Positions 32,529 through 41,501 of a DNA stretch of 64,000 nt are shown here, piece after piece. The translations under genes were made by a program, and so were the position numbers. The DNA comes from JAKEFM01 sp035695825. Lineage in GTDB: Bacteria > Planctomycetota > UBA1135 > JAKEFM01. The notes beneath the pieces are model-generated. The model worked only from the letters and a program-made list of their open reading frames with translations, ran no database searches and was not told where the DNA came from. The first letter of the stretch is position 1. Each line of letters starts with the position of its first letter. The DNA is taken from contig DASRRH010000018.1 in NCBI GenBank assembly GCA_035695825.1, forward strand, positions 124,001 to 188,000, in the 5' to 3' direction.

Positions 32529-35477
32529 TCAGAGCGACTCGATGAAGGCGAGGATCGCGTCGACGTCGAAATCGAACGTCGAGCCGTTCGCGAGCGTCTG
32601 CAGGTTCACCTGCACGTCCGAGCCGCGGACATCGTGCTGGGTATTGCGGACCTTGCCCGTGTAGGGGTTCGACTGGCTCGAGGGGTCGACGACGGCGCGG
32701 AGCGTCCGCAGCCCGTGGTCGTGGAAGTAGGGCCCCGTCGCGAAGACCCCGAGCTTCGTCGGCACGGTGAAAAACTTCGCCCCGCGGGTGTAGGTGCGCA
32801 GCGGGAAGTTCGGGTCGCTCGGGTCGCTCGTCGTGCAGCCGGGGATCGTGAAGGAGAGGTCCTTGTCCGGGTCGAGCGGGGTGTAGGACTCGAGGTCGAG
32901 GATCCCGTCGCCGTTGCGGTCGAGGTCCGGGACGCCGTCCCCGTTGAGGTCGAGGTTGACGCCCGAGTTCACGTTCGCGAAGGCCTGGCCGAGGAGGTTC
33001 TCGGGCATCACGTCGCAGAGGGGCTGGTGGGCGGCGTCCTGGCCCGAGTCGAGGAGGAGGACGCGGTCGATCGTGAACGCGAACGGCGTCGTGTTCGGCG
33101 GGTTGGGGTCGACCTTCGGATGGCAGTTCACGCAGCCGGAGCTGCGGAGGTTCGGGTTGAACCCCGTCGCGTTCTCCCCGAAGTAGAGGTCCCGCCCGAT
33201 CAGGGCGAGGGGCGTGAGCGCCCCGTTCACGCGGTTGGGGTTGAGCGGGACCGGCACGGTCTCCGCCCACTGGACGAGCGCCTCGTCCTCGGCCGCCGTG
33301 AGGGCGGCGGTCCCGCCGTTCTCCCCCACCCCCGCGACGTGGAAGAATTCGCCCAGGTTCTTCCGCAGAGGCTTCCACGCGAGCGTCCCCGTCGCGAAGA
33401 TCCCGCCGAACATCGGGGGCGTCGAACGGGGCCCCACGGACCGGCGCCACGCCGTCGAGTCGTCGTTCCCCTCGAAGTGGCAGACCTCGCAGGAGTTGTT
33501 GAAGTTCGCGGACGTGACGGGCCGGCTCGCGTCGGCGAAGATCTCGCGCCCCTGCTTCTGGGCGGGCGTGAAGCGATCGATCTGGACGACGGAGGGGTTC
33601 GTCGCGACCGCCTTGGCGATCACCCCCGCGTCGTGGTTCGCCCGCAGGAGGGAGAGGTCGCGGGAGGTCTCGTTCAGGACGTAGACGACCGCGTCGTTGT
33701 CGGCGCTCGAGGGGTCGTCGAGGACGACGAGCCCGCTCGGCGTGTCGCCGATCCCGCGCGCGGGGTCGAACGGGGTGCGGTTCGCCGCGACGTCCCGGCG
33801 GGGGAAGACGGAGAGGAACCGCGGGACGAGGCCCGTCGCGTCGAACGTGAGGACCTGCTCGCCGGCGCGGTCGAGGAGGTAGGCCCGCGTCCCGTCCGCG
33901 GAGAACTCGACGCGGCTCGGAAGGCCCACCCGATAGCCGAAGCGGGAGGGGGGGATCGAGTCGGAGGGGTTGCCGACGACGACGCGGACCGCGTTCGAGA
34001 AGGAGAGGCCCGCCGGGGCGTTCGCGTCGAAGACCGCCGCCTGCCCGTAGACGGAGCCGCCGACGATGCCCGGGTCGTTCGGGACCCCGAAGGTCCACGT
34101 GCGGGAGCCCGCGCCCGCCACCCCCGAGGCTCCGAGGAGCGGGGCGGAGAGGATCATGCCGGGCGCCGTGTAGAGGGTCCCGCCGAGGAGCGGCGTCGCG
34201 GTTTCCGTGAGTCCGATCGCGAGGAGGACCGGCGCCCCGCCGAATCCCCTCGAGACGGTGACCTGGATCGAGGAGCCCGTGACCGGGCTGCCGGCGCCGG
34301 AGAGGACGGGCGTGAACCCTCCGGCTCCGGGGAGGCCGACGCCGAACGGCACGATGTCGGCCGGGAGCGCAGGAGGCTGCGTCTGGGAGAGCTCGTACTC
34401 GATCCGGGCGGAGGCGTCCGTCTGGCCCGGGTCGCTCCACTGGAACGTCTCCGTCGCCAGGTCCACGACGGAGACGGCGGGATAGATGCGGTTCGCGAAC
34501 GCGGGGTCGAGGGCGGGGTCGTTGACGTCGTGCTGGAAGTTGTGGAGGACGTGGGGGACCCACAGCCGGCCGCCGTCCGGGGAGATCGTGAGGTCCTCGA
34601 GGAACCGGGGCGCGCCCTGGGACTTGAGGATCGAGACGTTGACCGGGTTCCCGGCGAGGTCGAACGCCGCGTACTTGTCGAGTCCGATCGCCTTGACGAA
34701 GCTCACGCCGAGGAGGTTCCCGGCGGGGTCGAGGGAGGCCGAGAGGACGGACACGAACGGCGACTTGAAGTGGGAGACGTAGAGGCGCGTCGAGTCGGCC
34801 GAGATCGCGATCCCCGCCGGGGTCTGGAGGTCGGCCTGCCCGTCCCCGTCCGTGTCGACCTGGGAGACCGTCGTGCCCGCGGGAGGGAAGTTCAGGTTGG
34901 CCGGGTAGGCGAAGGTGAGGACGACCTGGTCGCTCGCCGTGTCGAGGAACGAGAGGGAGCTCGAGCGCAGGTTCGTGACGGCCGCCCACCGCCCGTTCGG
35001 GGCGACGGCGACCGCGTAGGGCTCGACGCCGAGCCCGCTCACGATCGTCGTCGACACGACCTTCGCGACCGGGTCGAGCACGGAGATCGTCCCGTAGATC
35101 TCCGAGCCCGTGAAGTTGAGGGCGTGGAGGTTCCTCGCGACGTTCCCGCGCGAGTCCGTGACGTAGGCCTTCGCGCCGTCGGGGGTGAAGGCGATGCGCC
35201 GGGGCCAGACGCCGACGGGGATCGAGACGGAGGTCGGCGAGGGGTTGACGTCGATCGTCTGGCCCGTCGTCGCGTTCACGACGGAGACGGAGTCGTTCTC
35301 CTGGTTCACCACCCAGATCTCGTTCGGGTTCGCCGGGTTGACGGCGATCGATCGCGAGTGGGTCGGGCCCGAGGCGGGGGGGCCGGGCGGGATCGCCGCG
35401 CCGCGCCGCCCGAGGAGGAGGGCGCCGGCGAAGGCGAGCGCGGCGAGGGGGACGAGCGCGAGGCGGGAGCGTCTCAT
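32529..35477 (-). CDS. secreted YVTN beta-propeller and diheme cytochrome protein
   Basis: 982 residues. Signal peptide from ATG 35477 (AGGTGA 8 nt upstream). YVTN-type beta-propeller repeats (SIAVNPANPNEIWVVNQENDSVSVVN, AVAPNGRWAAVTNLRSSSLSFLDT) cover about 45-380. A planctomycete-type secreted-protein domain, the same pattern as at the C-terminus of 3560-5281, is inserted near 395-515. After more propeller sequence come two heme motifs, CEVCH near 662 and CVNCH near 779, and a MauG/cytochrome c peroxidase-like end (FFTVPTKLGVFATGPYFHDHGLRTLRAVVDP). It is an exported redox protein; substrate unknown. Confidence 0.85.
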   Translation of the reverse strand: MRRSRLALVPLAALAFAGALLLGRRGAAIPPGPPASGPTHSRSIAVNPANPNEIWVVNQENDSVSVVNATTGQTIDVNPSPTSVSIPVGVWPRRIAFTPDGAKAYVTDSRGNVARNLHALNFTGSEIYGTISVLDPVAKVVSTTIVSGLGVEPYAVAVAPNGRWAAVTNLRSSSLSFLDTASDQVVLTFAYPANLNFPPAGTTVSQVDTDGDGQADLQTPAGIAISADSTRLYVSHFKSPFVSVLSASLDPAGNLLGVSFVKAIGLDKYAAFDLAGNPVNVSILKSQGAPRFLEDLTISPDGGRLWVPHVLHNFQHDVNDPALDPAFANRIYPAVSVVDLATETFQWSDPGQTDASARIEYELSQTQPPALPADIVPFGVGLPGAGGFTPVLSGAGSPVTGSSIQVTVSRGFGGAPVLLAIGLTETATPLLGGTLYTAPGMILSAPLLGASGVAGAGSRTWTFGVPNDPGIVGGSVYGQAAVFDANAPAGLSFSNAVRVVVGNPSDSIPPSRFGYRVGLPSRVEFSADGTRAYLLDRAGEQVLTFDATGLVPRFLSVFPRRDVAANRTPFDPARGIGDTPSGLVVLDDPSSADNDAVVYVLNETSRDLSLLRANHDAGVIAKAVATNPSVVQIDRFTPAQKQGREIFADASRPVTSANFNNSCEVCHFEGNDDSTAWRRSVGPRSTPPMFGGIFATGTLAWKPLRKNLGEFFHVAGVGENGGTAALTAAEDEALVQWAETVPVPLNPNRVNGALTPLALIGRDLYFGENATGFNPNLRSSGCVNCHPKVDPNPPNTTPFAFTIDRVLLLDSGQDAAHQPLCDVMPENLLGQAFANVNSGVNLDLNGDGVPDLDRNGDGILDLESYTPLDPDKDLSFTIPGCTTSDPSDPNFPLRTYTRGAKFFTVPTKLGVFATGPYFHDHGLRTLRAVVDPSSQSNPYTGKVRNTQHDVRGSDVQVNLQTLANGSTFDFDVDAILAFIESL

Positions 35478-35686
35478 CGGGGGATCACCTCTGCACGAAG
35501 GGGAGAACCGGAGACGGCCGGGGGTCGGGACCGCCTCTCGCTGGAGAAGCCTAAGGCATGGGCTCGAGCGACGCAAATGGTGGCCGGCTGGACCGTTCCG
35601 GAGTTCGGCGATGCGCGCCCGACGCGGCGGCCCTGGCGCGACCTCGGCGCCGGGGCTAGAGGGGAGAGCGCCGCACCGACCGAGCG

Positions 35687-36448
35687 ATGTCGCCGAGGTG
35701 GTTTCCCGCCGCTCTCGCCGCGTTCTCCGTCGCGCCCCCGGCGTGCCGCCCTTCCTCCTCCCCCCCCGCGCCGGAGCCGTCCCGGGCCGCTCGGCCCGGC
35801 CCGCTCGACGAGCGAGCGGAGGAGCGGCGGGCGATGGTCTCCAAGCAGATCCGCGCCCGGGGGATCGCGGACGCCTCCGTCCTCCGCGCCATGGAGCGCG
35901 TGCGCCGGGACGCGTTCGTCCCCGCCGAGCTCGCCCCGCTCGCGTACGCGGACCGTCCCCTGCTGATCGGCGAGGGACAGACGATCTCCCAGCCCTACGT
36001 CGTGGCGTGGATGACGGAGGCGCTCGCGCCGAAGCCGGGGGACCGAGTCCTCGAGGTCGGGACGGGCTCCGGGTATCAGGCGGCCGTCCTCGCCGAGATC
36101 GTCGGGCGGGTCTTCACCGTCGAGATCGTCGAGAGCCTCGCGCGGCGGGCGACGGAGAGGCTCGCGGCGCTCGGCTACGGCAACGTGACCGTCCGCGCCG
36201 GGGACGGATACCGCGGCTGGCCGGAGGAGGCGCCGTTCGACGGCGTCCTCGTGACGGCCGCGACCCCGCGCGTGCCCCCCGCGCTCCTCGAGCAGCTTCG
36301 CGAGGGGGGGAGGCTCGTGCTCCCCCTCGGCGACGACCCCTCGGAGCTCGTCGTCCTCACCCGCACGCGGGAGGGGACCGAGCGCCGCTCGCTCGGGGCG
36401 GTCCGGTTCGTCCCGATGACCGGAGAGGTGAGGAGCGCTCCCCGCTGA
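35687..36448 (+). CDS. exported protein-L-isoaspartate O-methyltransferase
   Basis: 253 residues. The PCM domain is complete: MVSKQIRARGI, RDAFVP, GEGQTISQPYVVAWMTEAL, then motif I VLEVGTGSGYQAAVLAEIVG and FTVEIVESLA. It transfers methyl from S-adenosylmethionine to isoaspartyl residues of damaged proteins. The first 20 residues are hydrophobic, ending VAPPAC, which could be a signal peptide or lipoprotein site; periplasmic PCMs are known. ATG 35687. A GC hairpin follows. Confidence 0.9.
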   Translation: MSPRWFPAALAAFSVAPPACRPSSSPPAPEPSRAARPGPLDERAEERRAMVSKQIRARGIADASVLRAMERVRRDAFVPAELAPLAYADRPLLIGEGQTISQPYVVAWMTEALAPKPGDRVLEVGTGSGYQAAVLAEIVGRVFTVEIVESLARRATERLAALGYGNVTVRAGDGYRGWPEEAPFDGVLVTAATPRVPPALLEQLREGGRLVLPLGDDPSELVVLTRTREGTERRSLGAVRFVPMTGEVRSAPR

Positions 36449-36472
36449 GCGCGGGGGCGCGGCCGCGCGCTC
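36447..36472 (+). terminator. hairpin after the pcm-like gene
   Basis: A 7-bp stem (GAGCGCG with CGCGCTC) and a 12-nt GC-rich loop begins at the stop codon. It is plausible as a terminator but weak. Confidence 0.35.
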
Positions 36473-36536
36473 CCCATCAGTCCTCTCCCTCGGACGTCCG
36501 ATACCGGCGGGGCAGGGCCGGAGCGGCGGTCCAACG

Positions 36537-37526
36537 ATGGGGTACCTCTACGTCTTCCTCGGCGGCGTCCTCGTGCTCGCGGCGCTCTACGCCCGCCGCG
36601 CTCGGTTCCTTTGGACGAGGGTCCGAACGAAGCCGAACCCTCTCGAGGAGGCGATCCACAACCACCATCTCGATTCTTCCCAGGCGTCGACGCTCGGCGC
36701 TCTCGCCGCGTGCGGCTCGCCCGCGGACCCGCCTCCCTTCGCGAGCGCGGAGAGCTTCGATCGAAAAGCGGTCCTGCGCCTCCGCGAGGTCCTCCGCCGC
36801 GGGGGAGACGTTCGCGCCGAGGCGGAGCGACTGCGGATCCTCCGGCGGAACTTCGCATTCGCCGACCCGCTCGGGCCGGCCCCTCACATCCTCTCCGCCG
36901 TCTACCTCGTCTCTCCGACGGGGGAGAAGTGCGAGGGGATCGTGCTCGGAGTGGACGAGGACTACCTCGTCGTGGCCACCCGTGGGACCTCCGTCAGCCT
37001 GCGGGGGGGGACCCGGCTCTCCGTGCTGAACGACCCGGAGGCGAAGGTCGAGGACGCGGGAGCGATCGTGGTCGGGGTGGAGGACATGGGGGACTGCCGG
37101 GTCGTTCGCATCGGCTTCCCTCGCGAGGAGGGGCAGAGCCGCCGGCGCCACTTCCGTCTCGTCGCCCGGCTGCCTGCGATGGCGCGCGTCGGCGCGGAAG
37201 CTCCCTTCGAGGAGGCGATCGTGATCGACGTCTCCCGGACCGGGCTGCGCCTCCAACTGCGCCCCTCGGAGACTCCGAAGAGGGACGACCCCGTCGTCCT
37301 CCAGATGAAGGTCGGGGAGGAGGTCGTCGAGGCGAACGGGAAGGTCGCCTGGGCGCTCCCCGCCCTCTACCTCTCCGGCGCCGGACAGCCCTGGATCGTC
37401 GGGGCCGAGTTCCCCAAGTTCCAGCTCGAGGACTGGACGCGGATCGTCGAGAGGGTCCTCGCCGCGGCGGGGGGAAAGCCCGCGGGGGCGGGCGTCCGGA
37501 CCGTGTCGCCCGAGGCGATCCCGTGA
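36537..37526 (+). CDS. membrane-anchored PilZ domain protein
   Basis: 329 residues: N-terminal membrane helix (YLYVFLGGVLVLAALY), an unassigned middle (about 25-190) and a PilZ-like end from about 195. The cyclic-di-GMP ligands are visible: the RxxxR-type RRHFR and DVSRTGLRL (DxSxxG). This predicts real c-di-GMP binding. Start ATG 36537. Its stop overlaps the next PilZ gene by 4 nt (GTGA), so the two are co-translated. Confidence 0.8.
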   Translation: MGYLYVFLGGVLVLAALYARRARFLWTRVRTKPNPLEEAIHNHHLDSSQASTLGALAACGSPADPPPFASAESFDRKAVLRLREVLRRGGDVRAEAERLRILRRNFAFADPLGPAPHILSAVYLVSPTGEKCEGIVLGVDEDYLVVATRGTSVSLRGGTRLSVLNDPEAKVEDAGAIVVGVEDMGDCRVVRIGFPREEGQSRRRHFRLVARLPAMARVGAEAPFEEAIVIDVSRTGLRLQLRPSETPKRDDPVVLQMKVGEEVVEANGKVAWALPALYLSGAGQPWIVGAEFPKFQLEDWTRIVERVLAAAGGKPAGAGVRTVSPEAIP

Positions 37527-38545
37527 CCGGAACCGGCCTCCTCGCGGGGTGGGCCCTCGCGGCGGGGATGACGATCGCCGCGATTGCGTGGATCCTCCGT
37601 TCCGTCCGCCGCCGGACGGCGGCGCGGCGCGACGTGATCCGCATCCGTCGCGTCGCCCAGGCCTTCGACGTAAACCCCGCCGATGCCGACATCCTCACGG
37701 AGGTCGCTCTCCTCGGCGGACCGCTCGCGCCCGCCCTGGCGACGACCGACCACCGCGTGTTTGACGCGGGGGCCGCCCTCTACCTCGTTCGGATCTACCT
37801 CGAGGGGGGCGACATCTGGAACCCGGTCCTCGCCCTCTCCCGCTTGCGCCAACGCCTCGGCTTCGAGGAGGACGCCGGCCCCTCCCTCTTCCCCGCCTTC
37901 CTCTCGGCCGTCACGATGACGCCGGCAGGCTCCGGGATCGAGGTCCAGGGGATCGTCGTCGACCGGAGGGGATCGATGCGGGTCGTCGTGAAGGAGGTCC
38001 CCGAGGGGGCCTTTGCCCCGGGCGATCCGGTCGAGGTCCGGGCCGCGGGGCGCGGGGAGGGGCTGCGGTTTCGCCTTGCGGAGATGCGGTTGTCGGGCGA
38101 CGGAGCGACCCTGATCCTCCATCCCTCGAGCGGACCCGTCGGGACGCCGCGCACCCCCGCCCTCCTCCCGGTGACGGTCCGCCGCCCCGGCCGCGGGGAG
38201 GGCGCCTCGACCGAGGAGGGAACGATTCTCGACCTGTCCGCCGGAGGGGCCTGCGTGCGCCTCCCTTCCTCCGTCGGAGTGAACGAGAAGCTCGGTCTCA
38301 CGATCCGTCTCGGCGCCGACAGCGTCTACGAGCTCGAGGGGACGACGGTCTGGACCGCCCCGAGCGGCGGCGGGAGATGGCGCGCCGGCGTGCGCTTCGA
38401 AGGGGTTCCCGAAGGGACCCGGCGGGAGATGCTCACGTTCCTCTCCATCCAGGGAGGGGGGCCCCTCGGGGTGCGGGACTCGCCGACGCTGCCGCGGAGC
38501 CCGGAGGTCGAGGTCACAGAAGGGACCGCGACCTCCCGCGGGTGA
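37523..38545 (+). CDS. second membrane-anchored PilZ domain protein, degenerate
   Basis: 340 residues with an N-terminal membrane helix (LAGWALAAGMTIAAIAWIL) and a C-terminal PilZ domain from about 210. DLSAGG (DxSxxG) is retained, but the N-terminal part of the domain, PRTPALLPVTVRRPG, lacks an arginine pair spaced as RxxxR, so c-di-GMP binding may be weak or lost. GTG 37523 overlaps the upstream stop. As the paired gene has a full motif, one may sense c-di-GMP and the other act as partner. Confidence 0.75.
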   Translation: MTGTGLLAGWALAAGMTIAAIAWILRSVRRRTAARRDVIRIRRVAQAFDVNPADADILTEVALLGGPLAPALATTDHRVFDAGAALYLVRIYLEGGDIWNPVLALSRLRQRLGFEEDAGPSLFPAFLSAVTMTPAGSGIEVQGIVVDRRGSMRVVVKEVPEGAFAPGDPVEVRAAGRGEGLRFRLAEMRLSGDGATLILHPSSGPVGTPRTPALLPVTVRRPGRGEGASTEEGTILDLSAGGACVRLPSSVGVNEKLGLTIRLGADSVYELEGTTVWTAPSGGGRWRAGVRFEGVPEGTRREMLTFLSIQGGGPLGVRDSPTLPRSPEVEVTEGTATSRG

Positions 38546-38629
38546 ACCTCGTCGCGTCCTCCGGAGGGCGGCGGAGGAGGGCGCTGCGCCCCGCCCCGCC
38601 TCCCTCCAGTCGGGGCGCCGATCGATCCG

Positions 38630-40870
38630 ATGGACTTCCCGGCACCGAACTTGGCTGAGGCCTCTTCCCGACTCTCCGTCCTCCTCGCGACCGCCGCGGG
38701 CCCCGAGGATCCCGCCGCGGACGACGCCCGGAGCCTGCTCCGGGCGCTGCGCCGGGCGGGATTCCCGGCGCGCGGCGTGACCCTCCGGATCCGCGGCGCG
38801 CGGGGTGCCCCGGGCCTCGCCGGGGAAGCAGGGGATCTGCGAGGGGGCGCGCTCGTCCAGATCACCCGCGCGCCCGCGCCGTGGTTCTTCCTGGCCGAGG
38901 GGGCCGAACGGAACATCGGACGCGCGCACTTCGACACGGACCGGCTCCCCCCCGTCTGGGCGGCGCGGTGCAACCGGATGGACGAGGTCTGGGTCCCCTC
39001 GACGTTCAACGTGGAGACCTTCGCGCGCTCGGGGGTCGACCTCGACCGCCTCCGCGTCGTGCCTACCCCCCTCGACCCGCGCGAGTTCGTCCGGTCCGAC
39101 GGGGCGCGCGGGGCGAGGAACGGCCGGAGGTTCCTCTTCGCGGCCTCGACGGACGGCACGCCGCGTTGCGCGACGGAGCTTCTCCTCGACATGTTCCTGC
39201 GGGAGTTCCGCGCCGAGGCGTCCGTCGGCCTGCTCCTCTTCGCGCGGGGCGTGGCGGCGCGCGACCTCCGCGCGCTCCGGGAGCGCGTAGAGCGGATCGT
39301 GGGCGACCTCGCGGACCGCAAGGGGGCGCCGCGGGTCCGGGTCGAGTCGGGGACGGACCCGCGGCGGCGGCGGGAGGAGCTCGAGGCCGCCGACGCGTTC
39401 GTCCAGGTCTGGCGCGGGGATGGGCTCGGACGCGAGGTGCTCGAGGCCGCGGGGCTCGGGCTGCCGATCGTGGCCACGCGCTTCGGAGCGCCCCTCGACT
39501 TCTTGCACGACCGCAACGCCTTTCTCATCGACTGCGCCGTCGTCCCGGTGGAGTCGGAGACGGTCGCCCTCGAGCCCGCGCTGAAGGGCCACCGCTGGGC
39601 AGAGCCGATCGGCTTCCATCTGGCGGAGACCCTCCGGCGCCTCTACGAGGATCGCGCGGCGGCGGCCGAGGCAGGCCGGCGCGCCCGCGCGGAGGTCTTC
39701 GCCTCGCACTCGCTCGACCAGATCGGGCGGCGGCTGCGCGCCGTCCTCGGCCCGGGGCGGGGCGTGGCCGCCCCCTACAGCGCCTCGACCCCGCCTTCCC
39801 CTCCCTCGGAGCCGCCCCTCCCCGCCACGGGGATCCTCTCCGTCGAGCGGATCGTCCGGGTCGCCTGGGAGGGGCTCTTCCCCGGACCGCTCGACTCCTT
39901 CGGACTCCCGCTCGCCTCCCGGGTCGTCGGGCAGGGGTTCCGCGTCGCCTGCACCTCGGCCGAGTACGGCGCCCTCGGGGGGTCTCCGGACGTCCGCGTG
40001 ACAGGGGAGGCGGCGAGCGCCACGGCGTTCGAGGGCGCCGCCACGGTGGCCGTGGCGGGCGCGTGCTCCCTCTCCGAGCTCGTCGCGGCCGACGAGGTCT
40101 GGACCCCCTGGCCGTCCGTCCGCGACCGGCTCGTCGCGAAGGGCTTCCCCGCCTCTCGGGTCGTCGTCCTCCCCCTGCCGGTCGACGAAGACGTCTTCGG
40201 GCCCCACGTCGAGCCCGCCCCGGTGCCGACGACACGCGGGCTGCGCCTGCTCTTCATCGGGCCGACGGACCGGGCGGGCGGGTTCGACATCCTCCTTGCG
40301 GCCTTCGCCGCCGGGTTCACGGAGAGCGACGACGTCGCCCTCCTCGTCGCGCCGAGCGACGACGCGGCGGGAGACGCGGCGACGACGCGGCTCGCGACGC
40401 TGCAAGACACGCCCGGGGCCCCCGACGTGGTCCTCCTCGAGTTCGTCGCGCGGCCCCCGGAGCGCGCCCGGCTCTACGCGGCGTGCGACCTCCTCGTCCT
40501 CCCCTACCGCGACGAGCGCGTTGCCGGGTACGCGGGGGAGGCGATGGCGGCCGGCCGAGCGGTGCTCGTCCCCTCCGACCCCGCGCGGCCGAGCGAGTTC
40601 GACCGGCTGGGAGCGTTCACCGTCCCCGCCGAACGGCGCCACTCCCCTCAGATCGATCCGCTCGCCCCCGCCTGGTTCCTCGAGCCCGACGCGGGAACGC
40701 TCGCGCGGAAGCTCCGCGCGCTCGCCGCGGATCGGGCGGGGCTGCGCGCCCGGGGACTCGCGTCCCGACGGAAGCTCCTCGACGACCGCGCGTGGCCGGC
40801 CCTCGTCTCCGCGGCGAGGGAGCGGATCGCGGCGCTCGTCGAGCGGGTTCCCGCGCAGGCGACGATCTAG
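38630..40870 (+). CDS. two-domain GT4-like glycosyltransferase
   Basis: 746 residues built from two GT-B glycosyltransferase units. Unit one (about 1-390) has FLAEGAERNIGRAHFDTDRL, CNRMDEVWVPSTFNVETFARSGV and ADAFVQVWRGDGLGREVLEAAGLGLPIVATRFG, the acidic/EAxGLG segment of GT4. Unit two (about 405-746) has a reduced N-terminal half, then RLLFIGPTDRAGGFDILLAAF and CDLLVLPYRDERVAGYAGEAMAAGRAVLV. Sugar donors and acceptor cannot be read. It is the third gene in a run with two PilZ proteins; a link to c-di-GMP-controlled surface polysaccharide is inference. Start ATG 38630. Confidence 0.85.
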   Translation: MDFPAPNLAEASSRLSVLLATAAGPEDPAADDARSLLRALRRAGFPARGVTLRIRGARGAPGLAGEAGDLRGGALVQITRAPAPWFFLAEGAERNIGRAHFDTDRLPPVWAARCNRMDEVWVPSTFNVETFARSGVDLDRLRVVPTPLDPREFVRSDGARGARNGRRFLFAASTDGTPRCATELLLDMFLREFRAEASVGLLLFARGVAARDLRALRERVERIVGDLADRKGAPRVRVESGTDPRRRREELEAADAFVQVWRGDGLGREVLEAAGLGLPIVATRFGAPLDFLHDRNAFLIDCAVVPVESETVALEPALKGHRWAEPIGFHLAETLRRLYEDRAAAAEAGRRARAEVFASHSLDQIGRRLRAVLGPGRGVAAPYSASTPPSPPSEPPLPATGILSVERIVRVAWEGLFPGPLDSFGLPLASRVVGQGFRVACTSAEYGALGGSPDVRVTGEAASATAFEGAATVAVAGACSLSELVAADEVWTPWPSVRDRLVAKGFPASRVVVLPLPVDEDVFGPHVEPAPVPTTRGLRLLFIGPTDRAGGFDILLAAFAAGFTESDDVALLVAPSDDAAGDAATTRLATLQDTPGAPDVVLLEFVARPPERARLYAACDLLVLPYRDERVAGYAGEAMAAGRAVLVPSDPARPSEFDRLGAFTVPAERRHSPQIDPLAPAWFLEPDAGTLARKLRALAADRAGLRARGLASRRKLLDDRAWPALVSAARERIAALVERVPAQATI

Positions 40871-41114
40871 GCCCCCCGTCTCGGGACGGAAGCCGGCCGG
40901 AGCCCGAACGGTCCGCCCGGCCCCGAGAGCAGGGTCCGCGCCCAAAACATAAGGCTTGAACTGAAATGGCTTTGCGTTCTTCCATGGAAATCGGCCGGTC
41001 GCGCGAAGGGCGGCCTTGCGTCGAACCGCCTTCCTACGGAGCATGCCTCCCGCCGGGGGCCGAGCGCTGTATCCCCAGAGGAACGAGAGTGGACGAAGAG
41101 AGAGAGATCTCATC

Positions 41115-41501
41115 ATGAAGAAGAAGCGAGCGAAGAAGGCGAAGAGAACCGCGGGGCGCGGGACGAAGAAGAGCGGCCGCCGCAAGGCTACGAGGAAGGC
41201 GGCACGCTCTCGCAGCGTGCGGAAGAAGACGGTCCGCAGGCCCGCTGCGAAGAAGTCGAGGCCGATGAGGCCCGCCTCTCGCCCCGCGATGGAGCCCTGC
41301 GAGCCCTGCTCCACGCCGATGTCGGCCCCCAGTTCTGGAGAGATCGGGGGCTTCTCGCCCGGGGGGATGACCGGATCCACCCCGATGGGCGGGGGCCCCT
41401 CGGTAACAGCCGGGAGCCGGCTCCGCGCGAGGGGAGAGACGGGGAGGATGGAGATCGGCCCCGGGGCCCCCTCCATCTACTGCGCCCTCGGCCCGGCCTA
41501 G
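41115..41501 (+). CDS. histone H1-like basic protein
   Basis: 128 residues, beginning at ATG 41115 with the Lys/Arg-rich stretch KKKRAKKAKRTAGRGTKK and more basic residues to about 60, in the style of eukaryotic H1 tails and bacterial Hc1/Lys-rich DNA-binding proteins. A Pro/Gly/Ser-rich tail follows with CEPC and a terminal YCALGPA. It may compact DNA or stabilise RNA. Its stop is directly followed by the next gene's GTG start. The upstream 40871-41114 gap of 244 nt has no clear element. Confidence 0.65.
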   Translation: MKKKRAKKAKRTAGRGTKKSGRRKATRKAARSRSVRKKTVRRPAAKKSRPMRPASRPAMEPCEPCSTPMSAPSSGEIGGFSPGGMTGSTPMGGGPSVTAGSRLRARGETGRMEIGPGAPSIYCALGPA

